A model generated the notes under the pieces. The model ran no database searches. It saw only the letters and a list, made by a program, of their open reading frames with translations, and was not told the DNA's origin. DNA of 64,000 nt from Mesorhizobium sp. M8A.F.Ca.ET.218.01.1.1 (GTDB taxonomy: Bacteria > Pseudomonadota > Alphaproteobacteria > Rhizobiales > Rhizobiaceae), in NCBI RefSeq assembly GCF_004791165.1, contig NZ_SRUZ01000005.1, positions 124,001 through 188,000 of the forward strand. The letters are read 5' to 3'. Both the position numbers and the translations under genes were made by a program. Positions 8,209-16,139 of this stretch are shown in pieces; the first letter of the stretch is position 1, and every line of letters starts with the position of its first letter.

Positions 8209-10686
8209 ATGGCTCATGAATTTCCCACCCAGGCTCGAATCGTCATTGTCGGCGGCGGCATCATTGGGTGCTCGGTCGCCTACCATCTGACAAAACTCGG
8301 CTGGACCGATGTTGTCGTGCTCGAACAGGGGCAACTCAGCGGCGGCACCACTTGGCACGCGGCTGGTCTTGTCGGCCAGTTGCGCAGCCATTCCAACATG
8401 ACCAGCCTGATCCGCTATTCCACGCAGCTCTACAGCGAACTGGAGGCCGAGACCGGTCTTGCCACCGGCTGGAAGAATTGCGGCTCGCTGTCAGTTGCGC
8501 GCACGGCCGACCGCATGACGGTGCTGAAGCGCACGGCTGCGTCGGCGCGCGCCCAAGGGGTAGAGATCGACGTCATCTCGCCCAGGGAGGCTGGCGATCT
8601 GTGGCCTGTCATGGCGACAAACGATCTCGTCGGCGCTGTCTGGCTGCCCGGAGACGGTAAGGCCAATCCCACCGATCTCACGCAATCGCTTGCCAAGGGC
8701 GCGCGCAATGGCGGCGCCAAAATCTTCGAGCGGGTCAAGGTCACTGGTATCAGCGTCAGCAACGGCGTCGCTTGCGGCGTCGAGACCGGCCATGGCGACA
8801 TCGCCGCCGAGATCGTCGTCAATTGCGCCGGCCAATGGGCGCGCAAGGTCGGGCTGATGTGCGGCGTGTCGGTGCCGCTGCATTCGGCCGAGCACATGTA
8901 CATCGTCACCGGCCGGATAGAAGGCGTGCATCCGGATCTGCCCGTCATGCGCGATCCCGATGGCTTCATCTACTTCAACGAAGAGGTCGGCGGCCTGGTC
9001 ATGGGCGGCTTCGAGCCGCATGCCAAGCCGTGGGGCATGAACGGCATTCCCGAAAATTTCGAGTTCGCGCTGCTGCCGGATGATTGGGACCAGTTCGAAA
9101 TCCTGATGGAAAACGCGCTGGTGCGCGTGCCGCAGCTGGCGCAGGCCGAGGTCAAGAAATTCTACAATGGTCCCGAGAGCTTCACGCCGGACAATAATTT
9201 CCTCCTCGGCGAGGCGCCGGAGTTGAAGAATTTCTATGTCGGCGCTGGCTTCAATTCGATGGGCATTGCCAGTGCCGGTGGCGCCGGCAGGGCGCTGGCC
9301 GAATGGATCGTCAACGGCGCGCCGACCATGGATCTGTGGCCGGTCGACATCAGGCGCTTCGCCTCGTTCAACAACAATCCGCGCTGGCTGCATGACCGGG
9401 TCAAGGAGACGCTCGGCCTGCATTACGCCATGCCATGGCCGAACCGCGAACTGGACACCGCGCGGCCATTCCGCCGTTCGCCGCTTTACGACCGGCTCGC
9501 CGCCAAGGGCGCGTGCTTCGGCTCCAAGATGGGTTGGGAGCGCGCCAACTGGTTTGCGGGTCCAGGAGAGACAGCCGGGAACGACTATGCCTTCGACCGC
9601 CAGAACTGGCACGCGGCGGTGCAACGCGAGATGAAGGCGACGCGCGAAGCCGTCGCCATCTTCGACCAGACCTCCTTCGCCAAGCTCCTTGTCCAGGGGC
9701 GCGACGCCCGTGCCGTGCTGAACCGGATCTGCGCCGGCGACATCGATGTGCCGGTCGGCACTTCGGTCTACACCGGCGTGCTCAATGCGCGTGGCGGCTA
9801 CGAAAGCGATCACACCGTGATGCGGCTTGGCGCGGAAAAATTCCTCATCGTCACCGGCTCCGCCCAGGCCGTCCACGATGCAGACTGGATCGTCAAGAAT
9901 ATCCCGGCGGACGCGCATGCGATACTGACCGACGTCACCTCATCCTATGCGGTGCTGGCGTTGATGGGACCGCGTTCGCGCAACCTCCTGGGCAAACTGT
10001 CATCGGCGGATCTTTCCAATTCCGGCTTCCCCTTCGCCACTATCCGAGAAATCGATATCGGCTATGCCACAGCCTACGCCAACCGCATGACCTATGTCGG
10101 TGAGCTCGGCTGGGAACTGATCGTGCCGACCGAATTCGCGGTCGGCGTCTACGAGGCGCTGCATGAAGCCGGTCGTGAATTCGGCCTTGCCGACGCCGGC
10201 TACTACGCGCTCGATGCCTTGCGCATCGAAAAGGGTTTTCGCGCCTGGGGTCGCGAGTTGACGCCTGATATCAACCCGTGGCAGGCCGGCCTTGGCTTTG
10301 CCGTCGCGATGGACAAGCCGGGCGGCTTCATCGGCCGTGATGCGCTTGCCGCCGCGAAATCCTCGTCGGCGCCGACCAGGCGCATCGTGTTGTTCACCCT
10401 TAATGATGCCGAGCCGATGCTGTGGGGCGGCGAGCTGATCCTGCGCGACGGCAAGCCGGTCGGCGAGGTGCGCTCGGCTGCCTACGGCCACACACTCGGC
10501 CGTTCGGTGGCGCTCGGGCTGATCGAGCACGAAGCGGGCGTCGATGCTTCATTCCTGGCCAACGGCCGTTTCGAGATCGATCTTGCCGGCGTGCGCCATG
10601 CGGTTACCGCGCATTTGCGCAGCCCCTATGATCCGAAGTCGGAGCGGGTGAAGGCCGATGCAGTGGAGATCAAGGTCGCGGCTTAA
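8209..10686 (+). CDS. Dimethylglycine/sarcosine dehydrogenase-like flavoprotein with GcvT C-terminus
   Basis: An 825-residue two-part enzyme. Residues 10-380 form a DAO-type FAD domain with the dinucleotide motif IVIVGGGIIGCSVAYHL; the TTWHAAGL segment carries His50, the position of the covalently FAD-linked histidine in dimethylglycine and sarcosine dehydrogenases. Residues of about 430-820 form a GcvT-like tetrahydrofolate aminomethyl-transfer domain. It should oxidatively remove an N-methyl group from a methylated amine and pass the one-carbon unit to folate. The substrate is not evident. It ends beside a palindromic repeat, convergent with the phosphonate LysR gene. Confidence 0.8.
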   Translation: MAHEFPTQARIVIVGGGIIGCSVAYHLTKLGWTDVVVLEQGQLSGGTTWHAAGLVGQLRSHSNMTSLIRYSTQLYSELEAETGLATGWKNCGSLSVARTADRMTVLKRTAASARAQGVEIDVISPREAGDLWPVMATNDLVGAVWLPGDGKANPTDLTQSLAKGARNGGAKIFERVKVTGISVSNGVACGVETGHGDIAAEIVVNCAGQWARKVGLMCGVSVPLHSAEHMYIVTGRIEGVHPDLPVMRDPDGFIYFNEEVGGLVMGGFEPHAKPWGMNGIPENFEFALLPDDWDQFEILMENALVRVPQLAQAEVKKFYNGPESFTPDNNFLLGEAPELKNFYVGAGFNSMGIASAGGAGRALAEWIVNGAPTMDLWPVDIRRFASFNNNPRWLHDRVKETLGLHYAMPWPNRELDTARPFRRSPLYDRLAAKGACFGSKMGWERANWFAGPGETAGNDYAFDRQNWHAAVQREMKATREAVAIFDQTSFAKLLVQGRDARAVLNRICAGDIDVPVGTSVYTGVLNARGGYESDHTVMRLGAEKFLIVTGSAQAVHDADWIVKNIPADAHAILTDVTSSYAVLALMGPRSRNLLGKLSSADLSNSGFPFATIREIDIGYATAYANRMTYVGELGWELIVPTEFAVGVYEALHEAGREFGLADAGYYALDALRIEKGFRAWGRELTPDINPWQAGLGFAVAMDKPGGFIGRDALAAAKSSSAPTRRIVLFTLNDAEPMLWGGELILRDGKPVGEVRSAAYGHTLGRSVALGLIEHEAGVDASFLANGRFEIDLAGVRHAVTAHLRSPYDPKSERVKADAVEIKVAA

Positions 10687-10733
10687 AGCATGATCCCGAA
10701 AAGTGGGAACCGGTTTTCGGAAGAGATCATGCT
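10687..10733. repeat. 47-bp palindromic rhizobial-type intergenic repeat, copy 2
   Basis: AGCATGATC (10687-10695) pairs perfectly with GATCATGCT (10725-10733), and inside it CCGAAAA (10696-10702) pairs perfectly with TTTTCGG (10714-10720). It occupies nearly the whole gap between two convergent genes, where its hairpin may end transcription from both sides. It matches the copy at 4081-4129 in layout and core. Confidence 0.82.
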
Positions 10734-10736
10734 CAA

Positions 10737-11606
10737 TTAGTCCGCCGACATCGAGCGCGCCATGTCGAGAAAGGCGCGCACCAGTTTGCCGCCGCTGCGC
10801 TCGCGCAGGCAGATCAGCGCCTCGTCCATCAAGGTCTCGGGCGCATCGATGGTGATCGGGACGAGCCTCGAATCTTGGCCGAATTCGGCCGCCGAGACAA
10901 AGCCGATGCCGGCGCCCGAGGCGACGATCTCGCGCACGGCTTCGCGGCCCTCGGCCTCGATCACCGGCCTGAGCTCGACCTTCGACGTCGCCGCCAGGTC
11001 TTCGAGCTTCTGGCGCGTCTTGGAACCGCGCTCGCGCATGACCAGCGATTCCTGCGCGAGCTGCTTGAGCGTCAGCGATTTTTTCCCTGCCAAAGGATGG
11101 TCGATGGAGGTGAAGGCGATGATCGGCGTCGAATTCAGTTTCAGCACCTCGAAGTCGCGCCCGGCGGGCACCTCGCCCAGCACGCCGATATCGGCATCGT
11201 AGCTGTAGAGGCTGCTGATCACCGTCTCGGTGTTTCCGGCGCGCACCGAGACCTGCACGCCGGGATAGCGGGCCCGGAAGCTGCCGAGGATGTGAAGCAG
11301 ATGGTGCGCTGCATCGGCGACGATGCGCAGCGTGCCGGAACGCAAAGCGCGCGACTCGGTCAGGAGCTCGAGCGCCTGTTGCTCGGTATCGAACATGCGG
11401 TGGGTTATTTCGAGCAGCTTCTGGCCGGAATGGGTCAGCGTGACCTGTTTCTTGTTCCGATTGAACAGCAGCACGTCATACTCTTCCTCGAGCTTGCGCA
11501 CCTGGTCCGATATCGCCGGCTGGGTCAGGAAAAGCGCTTCGGCCGCCCGCGAAAAGCCGCCGGAGATTGCCACCTGATGAAAGGCTCGCAGCTGAACATA
11601 GCGCAT
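10737..11606 (-). CDS. LysR-family regulator of the aminoethylphosphonate genes
   Basis: A 289-residue LysR-type activator read leftward, divergent from phnW. The N-terminal HTH is RAFHQVAISGGFSRAAEALFLTQPAISDQV (residues 7-37, shown here in part as the AAEALFLTQPAISDQV core), and the C-terminal two-lobed effector domain covers about 90-289. The gap to phnW holds repeated sequence blocks typical of a shared regulator site. The family and divergent position argue that it activates the phn genes, probably in response to an aminophosphonate or intermediate; the effector is not visible. Confidence 0.85.
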   Translation of the reverse strand: MRYVQLRAFHQVAISGGFSRAAEALFLTQPAISDQVRKLEEEYDVLLFNRNKKQVTLTHSGQKLLEITHRMFDTEQQALELLTESRALRSGTLRIVADAAHHLLHILGSFRARYPGVQVSVRAGNTETVISSLYSYDADIGVLGEVPAGRDFEVLKLNSTPIIAFTSIDHPLAGKKSLTLKQLAQESLVMRERGSKTRQKLEDLAATSKVELRPVIEAEGREAVREIVASGAGIGFVSAAEFGQDSRLVPITIDAPETLMDEALICLRERSGGKLVRAFLDMARSMSAD

Positions 11607-11641
11607 CCTGTGTGCCTTTCGGGTCTCGAAGCCGCCTGCAC

Positions 11642-11652
11642 CTTATCATAAG
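11642..11652. promoter_or_regulatory. Perfect palindrome CTTATCATAAG near the LysR start
   Basis: An 11-base palindrome 36 bases upstream of the LysR start codon, directly followed by GGCTAGCC (11656-11663), also palindromic. LysR proteins often bind short dyads at their own promoter, so this may be an autoregulatory site. No binding data are visible from sequence. Confidence 0.4.
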
Positions 11653-11764
11653 CCTGGCTAGCCAAAAGGACGGAATAAACGATTCCGCTGATGTCTGGGG
11701 ATGAACCCTACCGCGTTCACAGCCGTGTCATGAGCGGCATGCAGCCTGTCCAATGCAGTTCATC

Positions 11765-11815
11765 ATCGTTCTAATCGATACGTCGATACAAAATAACGAT
11801 TTTACAAATACGTCG
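11765..11815. promoter_or_regulatory. Paired repeat blocks upstream of phnW (candidate LysR activation region)
   Basis: ATACGTCG occurs at 11778-11785 and again at 11808-11815, exactly 30 bases apart, or about three DNA turns. ATCGTT (11765-11770) and AACGAT (11795-11800) form an inverted pair with the same 30-base spacing. The block lies 55-105 bases upstream of the phnW ATG, in a strikingly A/T-rich stretch between divergent LysR and phnW genes. Confidence 0.45.
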
Positions 11816-11869
11816 TCCGGACCAACAATGGCGCCACATCAAAAAAGCAGCGACCTGTCGGAGGACATC

Positions 11870-13069
11870 ATGCTTGCCGAGACGAAATTTGCCGCGGAGC
11901 CGCTGGCCAGGCCGGCCCTGGGCGAGCCTTACCTTTTGACCCCCGGGCCGCTCACCACGGCCTATTCGGTCAAGCAGGCGATGTTGCGCGACTGGGGATC
12001 CTGGGACGGCGACTTCCGCGCCATGACATCAGACATGCGCCGCCGCCTGCTGGCGCTGACCGGCGACACGAAAGGCGAGTTCGACTGTGTGCCGATGCAA
12101 GGCAGCGGTTCCTTCTGCGTCGAGGCGATGCTGGGCTCGTTCGTGCCCAGTGATGGCAAGGTTCTGGTGCTGGCCAACGGCGCCTATGGCCTGCGCGCCG
12201 CGCAGACCATGCAGTATCTCGGCCGCGCCTATACGCTGATCGACAAGGGCGACTACCTGCCGCCGCGCGGCGACGAGGTGGCGGCCGCGCTCGAGGCTGA
12301 TCCTGCGATCACGCATGTCATCGCCATTCATTGCGAGACCAGCTCCGGCATTTTGAACCCTGTCGCCGAGATCGCCGAAGCAGTCCATGCCAAGGGTCGC
12401 AAACTGCTGGTCGATTCCATGAGTGCCTTCGGCGCAGTCGCGCTCGACGTCAACGAGATCCGTTACGAGGCGATGGTGTCGTCGGCCAACAAATGCATCG
12501 AGGGCGTGCCCGGCTTCGGCTTCATCATCGCCCGCAAGAGCGAACTCGAAGCAGCCAAGGGGCGCAGCCATTCCCTGTCGCTCGACGTTCACGCGCAATG
12601 GGCGCACATGAACAAGACCGGCCAGTGGCGCTACACGCCGCCGACGCATGTCGTCGCCGCCTTCCTGGAGGCGCTGCGCCAGCACGAGGCTGAAGGTGGC
12701 GTCGCCGGCCGTGGCGCCCGCTATGTCAAGAACCGCGACGTCATGGTGGCGGGCATGCGCGAACTCGGCTTCGAGACGCTGCTTAGGGACCGCTGGCTGT
12801 CGCCGATCATCGTCACCTTCTTCAACCCGGCCCACGCCAACTTCGCCTTCGATCGTTTCTACGAACTGATGAAGGACAAGGGCTTCATCATCTATCCCGG
12901 CAAACTGACGGTCGTGGATTCCTTCCGCGTCGGCTGCATCGGCCAGATGGACGAACATGTCATGCGCCGCGTCGTCGAGGCGGCGGCGCAATCGCTTGAT
13001 GAAATGGGCGTCGACACCGCCGCTCCACCCGCGGCGGCAATCGCCGAGCGCGCCAAACTCGCCGCCTGA
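11870..13069 (+). CDS. phnW: 2-aminoethylphosphonate:pyruvate transaminase PhnW
   Basis: Class V PLP aminotransferase, 399 residues, that converts 2-aminoethylphosphonate plus pyruvate to phosphonoacetaldehyde plus alanine. ATG 11870 follows GGAGG at correct spacing; the open frame extends upstream to 11753 through the A/T-rich control region, which is unlikely to be coding. The N-terminal LLTPGPLTT motif and the PLP lysine (Lys208 in SSANKCIEGVPG) are diagnostic. phnA follows 24 bases later. The combination with phnA and phnY, instead of phosphonatase PhnX, defines the PhnWAY route. Confidence 0.92.
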   Translation: MLAETKFAAEPLARPALGEPYLLTPGPLTTAYSVKQAMLRDWGSWDGDFRAMTSDMRRRLLALTGDTKGEFDCVPMQGSGSFCVEAMLGSFVPSDGKVLVLANGAYGLRAAQTMQYLGRAYTLIDKGDYLPPRGDEVAAALEADPAITHVIAIHCETSSGILNPVAEIAEAVHAKGRKLLVDSMSAFGAVALDVNEIRYEAMVSSANKCIEGVPGFGFIIARKSELEAAKGRSHSLSLDVHAQWAHMNKTGQWRYTPPTHVVAAFLEALRQHEAEGGVAGRGARYVKNRDVMVAGMRELGFETLLRDRWLSPIIVTFFNPAHANFAFDRFYELMKDKGFIIYPGKLTVVDSFRVGCIGQMDEHVMRRVVEAAAQSLDEMGVDTAAPPAAAIAERAKLAA

Positions 13070-13093
13070 AGCGGCCGTTTTCGAGGATTTTTG

Positions 13094-14353
13094 ATGAACC
13101 AGATGTCTCCCATCAACGTCGCGGTCAATGGCCGCACCTACGCCTGGCCGCGTGTGCCGGCCATCGCCATCTGCCTTGACGGCTGCGAGCCGGCTTATCT
13201 CGATGAAGCTATCAAGGCCGGACTGATGCCGGCCCTGGTCAGGATCAAGCAGAAGGGTACGGTGCGCTTTGCGCACTCGGTCATTCCGAGCTTCACCAAC
13301 CCCAACAATTTGTCGATCGCCACCGGTCGCCCGCCCTCGGTGCACGGCATTTGCGGCAACTATCTCTACGAGCGCGAGACCGGCAAGGAAGTGATGATGA
13401 ACGACCCGCGCTTCCTGCGCGCGCCGACCATTTTCCAGGCCTTCTACGATGCCGGCGCCAAGGTCGCGGTGGTGACCGCCAAGGACAAGCTGCGTGCGCT
13501 GCTCGGCAAGGGCCTCGCCTTCGACGAAGGCCGCGCGCTGTGCTTCTCGGCTGAAAAGTCGGACACCACGACAGTGGCCGAGCACGGCATCGACAATGCC
13601 TCGAAGCATTTCGGCCTGCCTGTGCCGGAAGTCTATTCGGCCGAACTGTCGGAATTCGTCTTCGCCGCCGGCGTTCAGCTGCTCAGGGAATTCCGCCCCG
13701 ACATCATGTACCTGACGACGACCGATTATGTGCAGCACAAATATGCGCCCGGCGTGCCGCAGGCCAATGCCTTCTACGAAATGTTCGACAAGTACCTGAC
13801 CGAGCTCGATGCGCTGGGCGCGGCGATCGTCGTCACCGCCGACCATGGCATGAAGCCCAAGCACAAGGCGGACGGTTCGCCCGACGTCGTCTACGTCCAG
13901 GACCTGCTCGACGAATGGCTGGGCAAGGACGCCGCCCGCGTCATCCTGCCGATCACCGACCCCTATGTGGTGCATCACGGCGCTCTCGGCTCTTTCGCCA
14001 CCGCCTATTTGCCTGATGGCGCTGATCAGGCCGGCATCATGGCGCGGCTGGCCAAGGTTGACGGCATCATGCTGGTGGTCGACAGCCCTGATGCCTGCGA
14101 GCGCTTCGAACTGCCGGCCGACCGCATCGGCGACATCGTGCTGATCTCCACCGAGAACAAGACGATCGGCACATCAGAACATCGCCACGATCTGGCGGCG
14201 CTGAACGAGCCGCTGCGCTCGCATGGCGGGCTGACCGAGCAGGAGGTGCCGTTCATCGTCAACCGCGTGCTGCCGGATCTGCCCAATGAGCCGACCTTGC
14301 GCAATTTCGACGCCTTCTACTACGCGACGATGGCGGCGGCGCTGGCGGGCTGA
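13094..14353 (+). CDS. phnA: Phosphonoacetate hydrolase PhnA
   Basis: Zinc-dependent C-P bond hydrolase of the alkaline phosphatase superfamily, 419 residues, that splits phosphonoacetate to acetate and phosphate. Numbering from ATG 13094, the metal-site residues fall at Asp29, Thr68, Asp211, His215, Asp250, His251 and His377. These are the same numbers that I recall for the structurally studied Sinorhizobium meliloti enzyme, which supports both the function and the start. A TTG one codon earlier is not needed. A large palindromic repeat separates it from phnY. Confidence 0.94.
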   Translation: MNQMSPINVAVNGRTYAWPRVPAIAICLDGCEPAYLDEAIKAGLMPALVRIKQKGTVRFAHSVIPSFTNPNNLSIATGRPPSVHGICGNYLYERETGKEVMMNDPRFLRAPTIFQAFYDAGAKVAVVTAKDKLRALLGKGLAFDEGRALCFSAEKSDTTTVAEHGIDNASKHFGLPVPEVYSAELSEFVFAAGVQLLREFRPDIMYLTTTDYVQHKYAPGVPQANAFYEMFDKYLTELDALGAAIVVTADHGMKPKHKADGSPDVVYVQDLLDEWLGKDAARVILPITDPYVVHHGALGSFATAYLPDGADQAGIMARLAKVDGIMLVVDSPDACERFELPADRIGDIVLISTENKTIGTSEHRHDLAALNEPLRSHGGLTEQEVPFIVNRVLPDLPNEPTLRNFDAFYYATMAAALAG

Positions 14354-14403
14354 GTGAGTTGGATCGCCAGCAGCGTGTAGCCGTCCATGATGGTGCTGGT
14401 CGA

Positions 14404-14540
14404 CCCCCACTCCGGCCCTTCGGGCCACCTCTCCCCCGATCGACGGGGGAGAGGAAGGGCGCTGAGTTCGCCGGCCTTGGCTTTCCTCTCCCTCCGGAGG
14501 GGGGGAGAGGTGGCGCCGCGAAGCGGCGACGGAGTGGGGG
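14404..14540. repeat. 137-bp multi-hairpin palindromic repeat element between phnA and phnY
   Basis: Outer arms CCCCCACTCCG (14404-14414) and CGGAGTGGGGG (14530-14540) pair perfectly. Between them are four more stems: GGCCC/GGGCC (14414-14426), CCTCTCCCCC/GGGGGAGAGG (14428-14454), CCTCTCC.../...GGAGAGG (14485-14510) and CGCCGC/GCGGCG (14514-14528). The ACCTCTCCCCC block also pairs across the element with the right-hand GGGGGGAGAGGT. This layered design resembles a non-autonomous mobile repeat of rhizobial genomes. It fills most of the 260-base gap 14354-14613, in which I see no gene. Confidence 0.85.
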
Positions 14541-14613
14541 AAGCCGGAGCCGAAACGCGATGACCTAGCCGACAAAAGATCAATGTTGCTCACTGAGCAC
14601 AGGGAAGACTCAC

Positions 14614-16071
14614 ATGACCCAACTTGACCCTGCCATCAAAGTTCGCCACGAGCCGATGCGTATCGCCGGCAAGAAGGTCGATGCCGACGGCATCGTCGAG
14701 GTGCGCTACCCCTGGAACGACACTGTTATCGGCACCGTGCCAGCCGGCCGTGCCGAACACGCCCGTCAGGCCTTCGAGATCGCCGCCGGCTACCGGTCGA
14801 AACTGACGCGCTACGAGCGCCAGCAGATCCTGTTTCGCACGGCGGAAGCTCTGGCGTCGCGCCGGGAAGAAATTTCCGATCTCATCACGCTCGAGCTCGG
14901 CATCTCCAAGACGGATTCGCTCTACGAAGTCGGCCGCGCCTATGACGTGTTCACGCTGTCGGCGCAGATGTGCATCCAGGACGATGGCCAGATATTCTCC
15001 TGCGACCTCACCCCGCACGGCAAGGCGCGCAAGATCTTCACCACCCGCGAGCCGCTGAAGGCGATCTCGGCGATCACGCCATTCAACCATCCACTCAACA
15101 TGGTCTCGCACAAGGTGGCGCCGGCCATCGCCACCAACAATTGCGTGGTCGTCAAGCCGACCGAACTGACGCCGATGACGGCGCTGCTTTTGGCCGACAT
15201 TCTCTACGAAGCCGGCCTGCCGCCGGAAATGCTGTCGGTTGTGACGGGATGGCCGGCCGACATCGGCAACGAGATGATCACCAACGAGAATATCGATCTG
15301 ATCACCTTCACCGGCGGCGTGCCGGTCGGCAAGATGATCGCCCGCACCGCCGGCTACAAACGCCAGGTGCTGGAACTCGGCGGCAACGATCCGCTGATAA
15401 TCCTCAACGATCTGTCGGATGAAGATCTGGCAAAGGCGGCGGACCTGGCGGTCGCCGGCGCGACGAAGAATTCCGGCCAGCGCTGCACGGCGGTCAAGCG
15501 CATCCTGGTCCAGGAAAGCGTCGCCGACCGTTTCGTGCCGCTGGTGCTAGAGCGCGCGAAAAAAATCCGCTTCGGCGACCCCATGGACCGTTCCACCGAT
15601 CTCGGCACCGTTGTGCACGAGAAGGCGGCGGCGCTGTTCGAAACCCGCGTTCACATGGCCGCCGAGCAAGGCGCCGAAATCCTCTACAATCCTGGCCGCC
15701 AGGGCGCTCTGTTGCCGCCAATCGTCGTCGACCGCGTGCCGCACACATCCGAACTGGTGATGGAAGAGACGTTCGGGCCGATCATTCCGATCGTGCGTGC
15801 GCCGGACGATGACGAGGCGCTGATCGCGCTCTCCAACTCGACCGCCTTCGGCTTGTCGTCGGGCGTCTGCACCAACTCCTTCCCCCGCATGCAGAAATAC
15901 ATTGCCGGCTTGCAGGTCGGCACCGTCAACATCTGGGAAGTGCCGGGCTACCGCATCGAGATGTCGCCCTTCGGCGGCATCAAGGATTCGGGCAATGGCT
16001 ACAAGGAAGGCGTCATCGAGGCGATGAAGAGCTACACCAATGTGAAGACCTTTTCGCTGCCCTGGTCCTGA
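14614..16071 (+). CDS. phnY: Phosphonoacetaldehyde dehydrogenase PhnY
   Basis: NAD-dependent aldehyde dehydrogenase, 485 residues, oxidizing phosphonoacetaldehyde to phosphonoacetate for PhnA. The catalytic cysteine is Cys291 (SGQRCTAVK) and the general base is Glu254 (LELGG). Arg108, His159 and Arg290 are at the positions that I recall as phosphonate-binding in the S. meliloti enzyme. ATG 14614 follows the GGGAAGA ribosome site. The C-terminal GGIKDSGNGYKEG segment is typical of the family. A stable hairpin lies just after its stop. Confidence 0.93.
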   Translation: MTQLDPAIKVRHEPMRIAGKKVDADGIVEVRYPWNDTVIGTVPAGRAEHARQAFEIAAGYRSKLTRYERQQILFRTAEALASRREEISDLITLELGISKTDSLYEVGRAYDVFTLSAQMCIQDDGQIFSCDLTPHGKARKIFTTREPLKAISAITPFNHPLNMVSHKVAPAIATNNCVVVKPTELTPMTALLLADILYEAGLPPEMLSVVTGWPADIGNEMITNENIDLITFTGGVPVGKMIARTAGYKRQVLELGGNDPLIILNDLSDEDLAKAADLAVAGATKNSGQRCTAVKRILVQESVADRFVPLVLERAKKIRFGDPMDRSTDLGTVVHEKAAALFETRVHMAAEQGAEILYNPGRQGALLPPIVVDRVPHTSELVMEETFGPIIPIVRAPDDDEALIALSNSTAFGLSSGVCTNSFPRMQKYIAGLQVGTVNIWEVPGYRIEMSPFGGIKDSGNGYKEGVIEAMKSYTNVKTFSLPWS

Positions 16072-16098
16072 CCAGGCGCGACCGACGGACAGAAAACA

Positions 16099-16121
16099 GA
16101 GGGAGCGGCCAACGCTCCCTC
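16099..16121 (+). terminator. Strong hairpin after phnY (attenuator or weak terminator)
   Basis: GAGGGAGCG (16099-16107) pairs perfectly with CGCTCCCTC (16113-16121) around a 5-base GCCAA loop. It is followed by CATTCGCGTTTC and not by a clear T-run, so it could partly terminate transcription or protect the phnWAY message from 3' decay. The next gene starts 19 bases downstream. Confidence 0.5.
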
Positions 16122-16139
16122 ATTCGCGTTTCGGAGATA

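Noticed and set aside
11725..11748. A GTGTCAT word in the LysR-phnW gap considered as a Pho box
   Set aside because: The second half-site (GGCATGC) does not match the consensus at the required spacing.
12029..13978. A 649-codon open frame on the minus strand across phnW and phnA
   Set aside because: It is antisense to two genes with complete active sites, its translation is His/Asp/Arg-rich low-complexity sequence, and such frames are common in GC-rich DNA.
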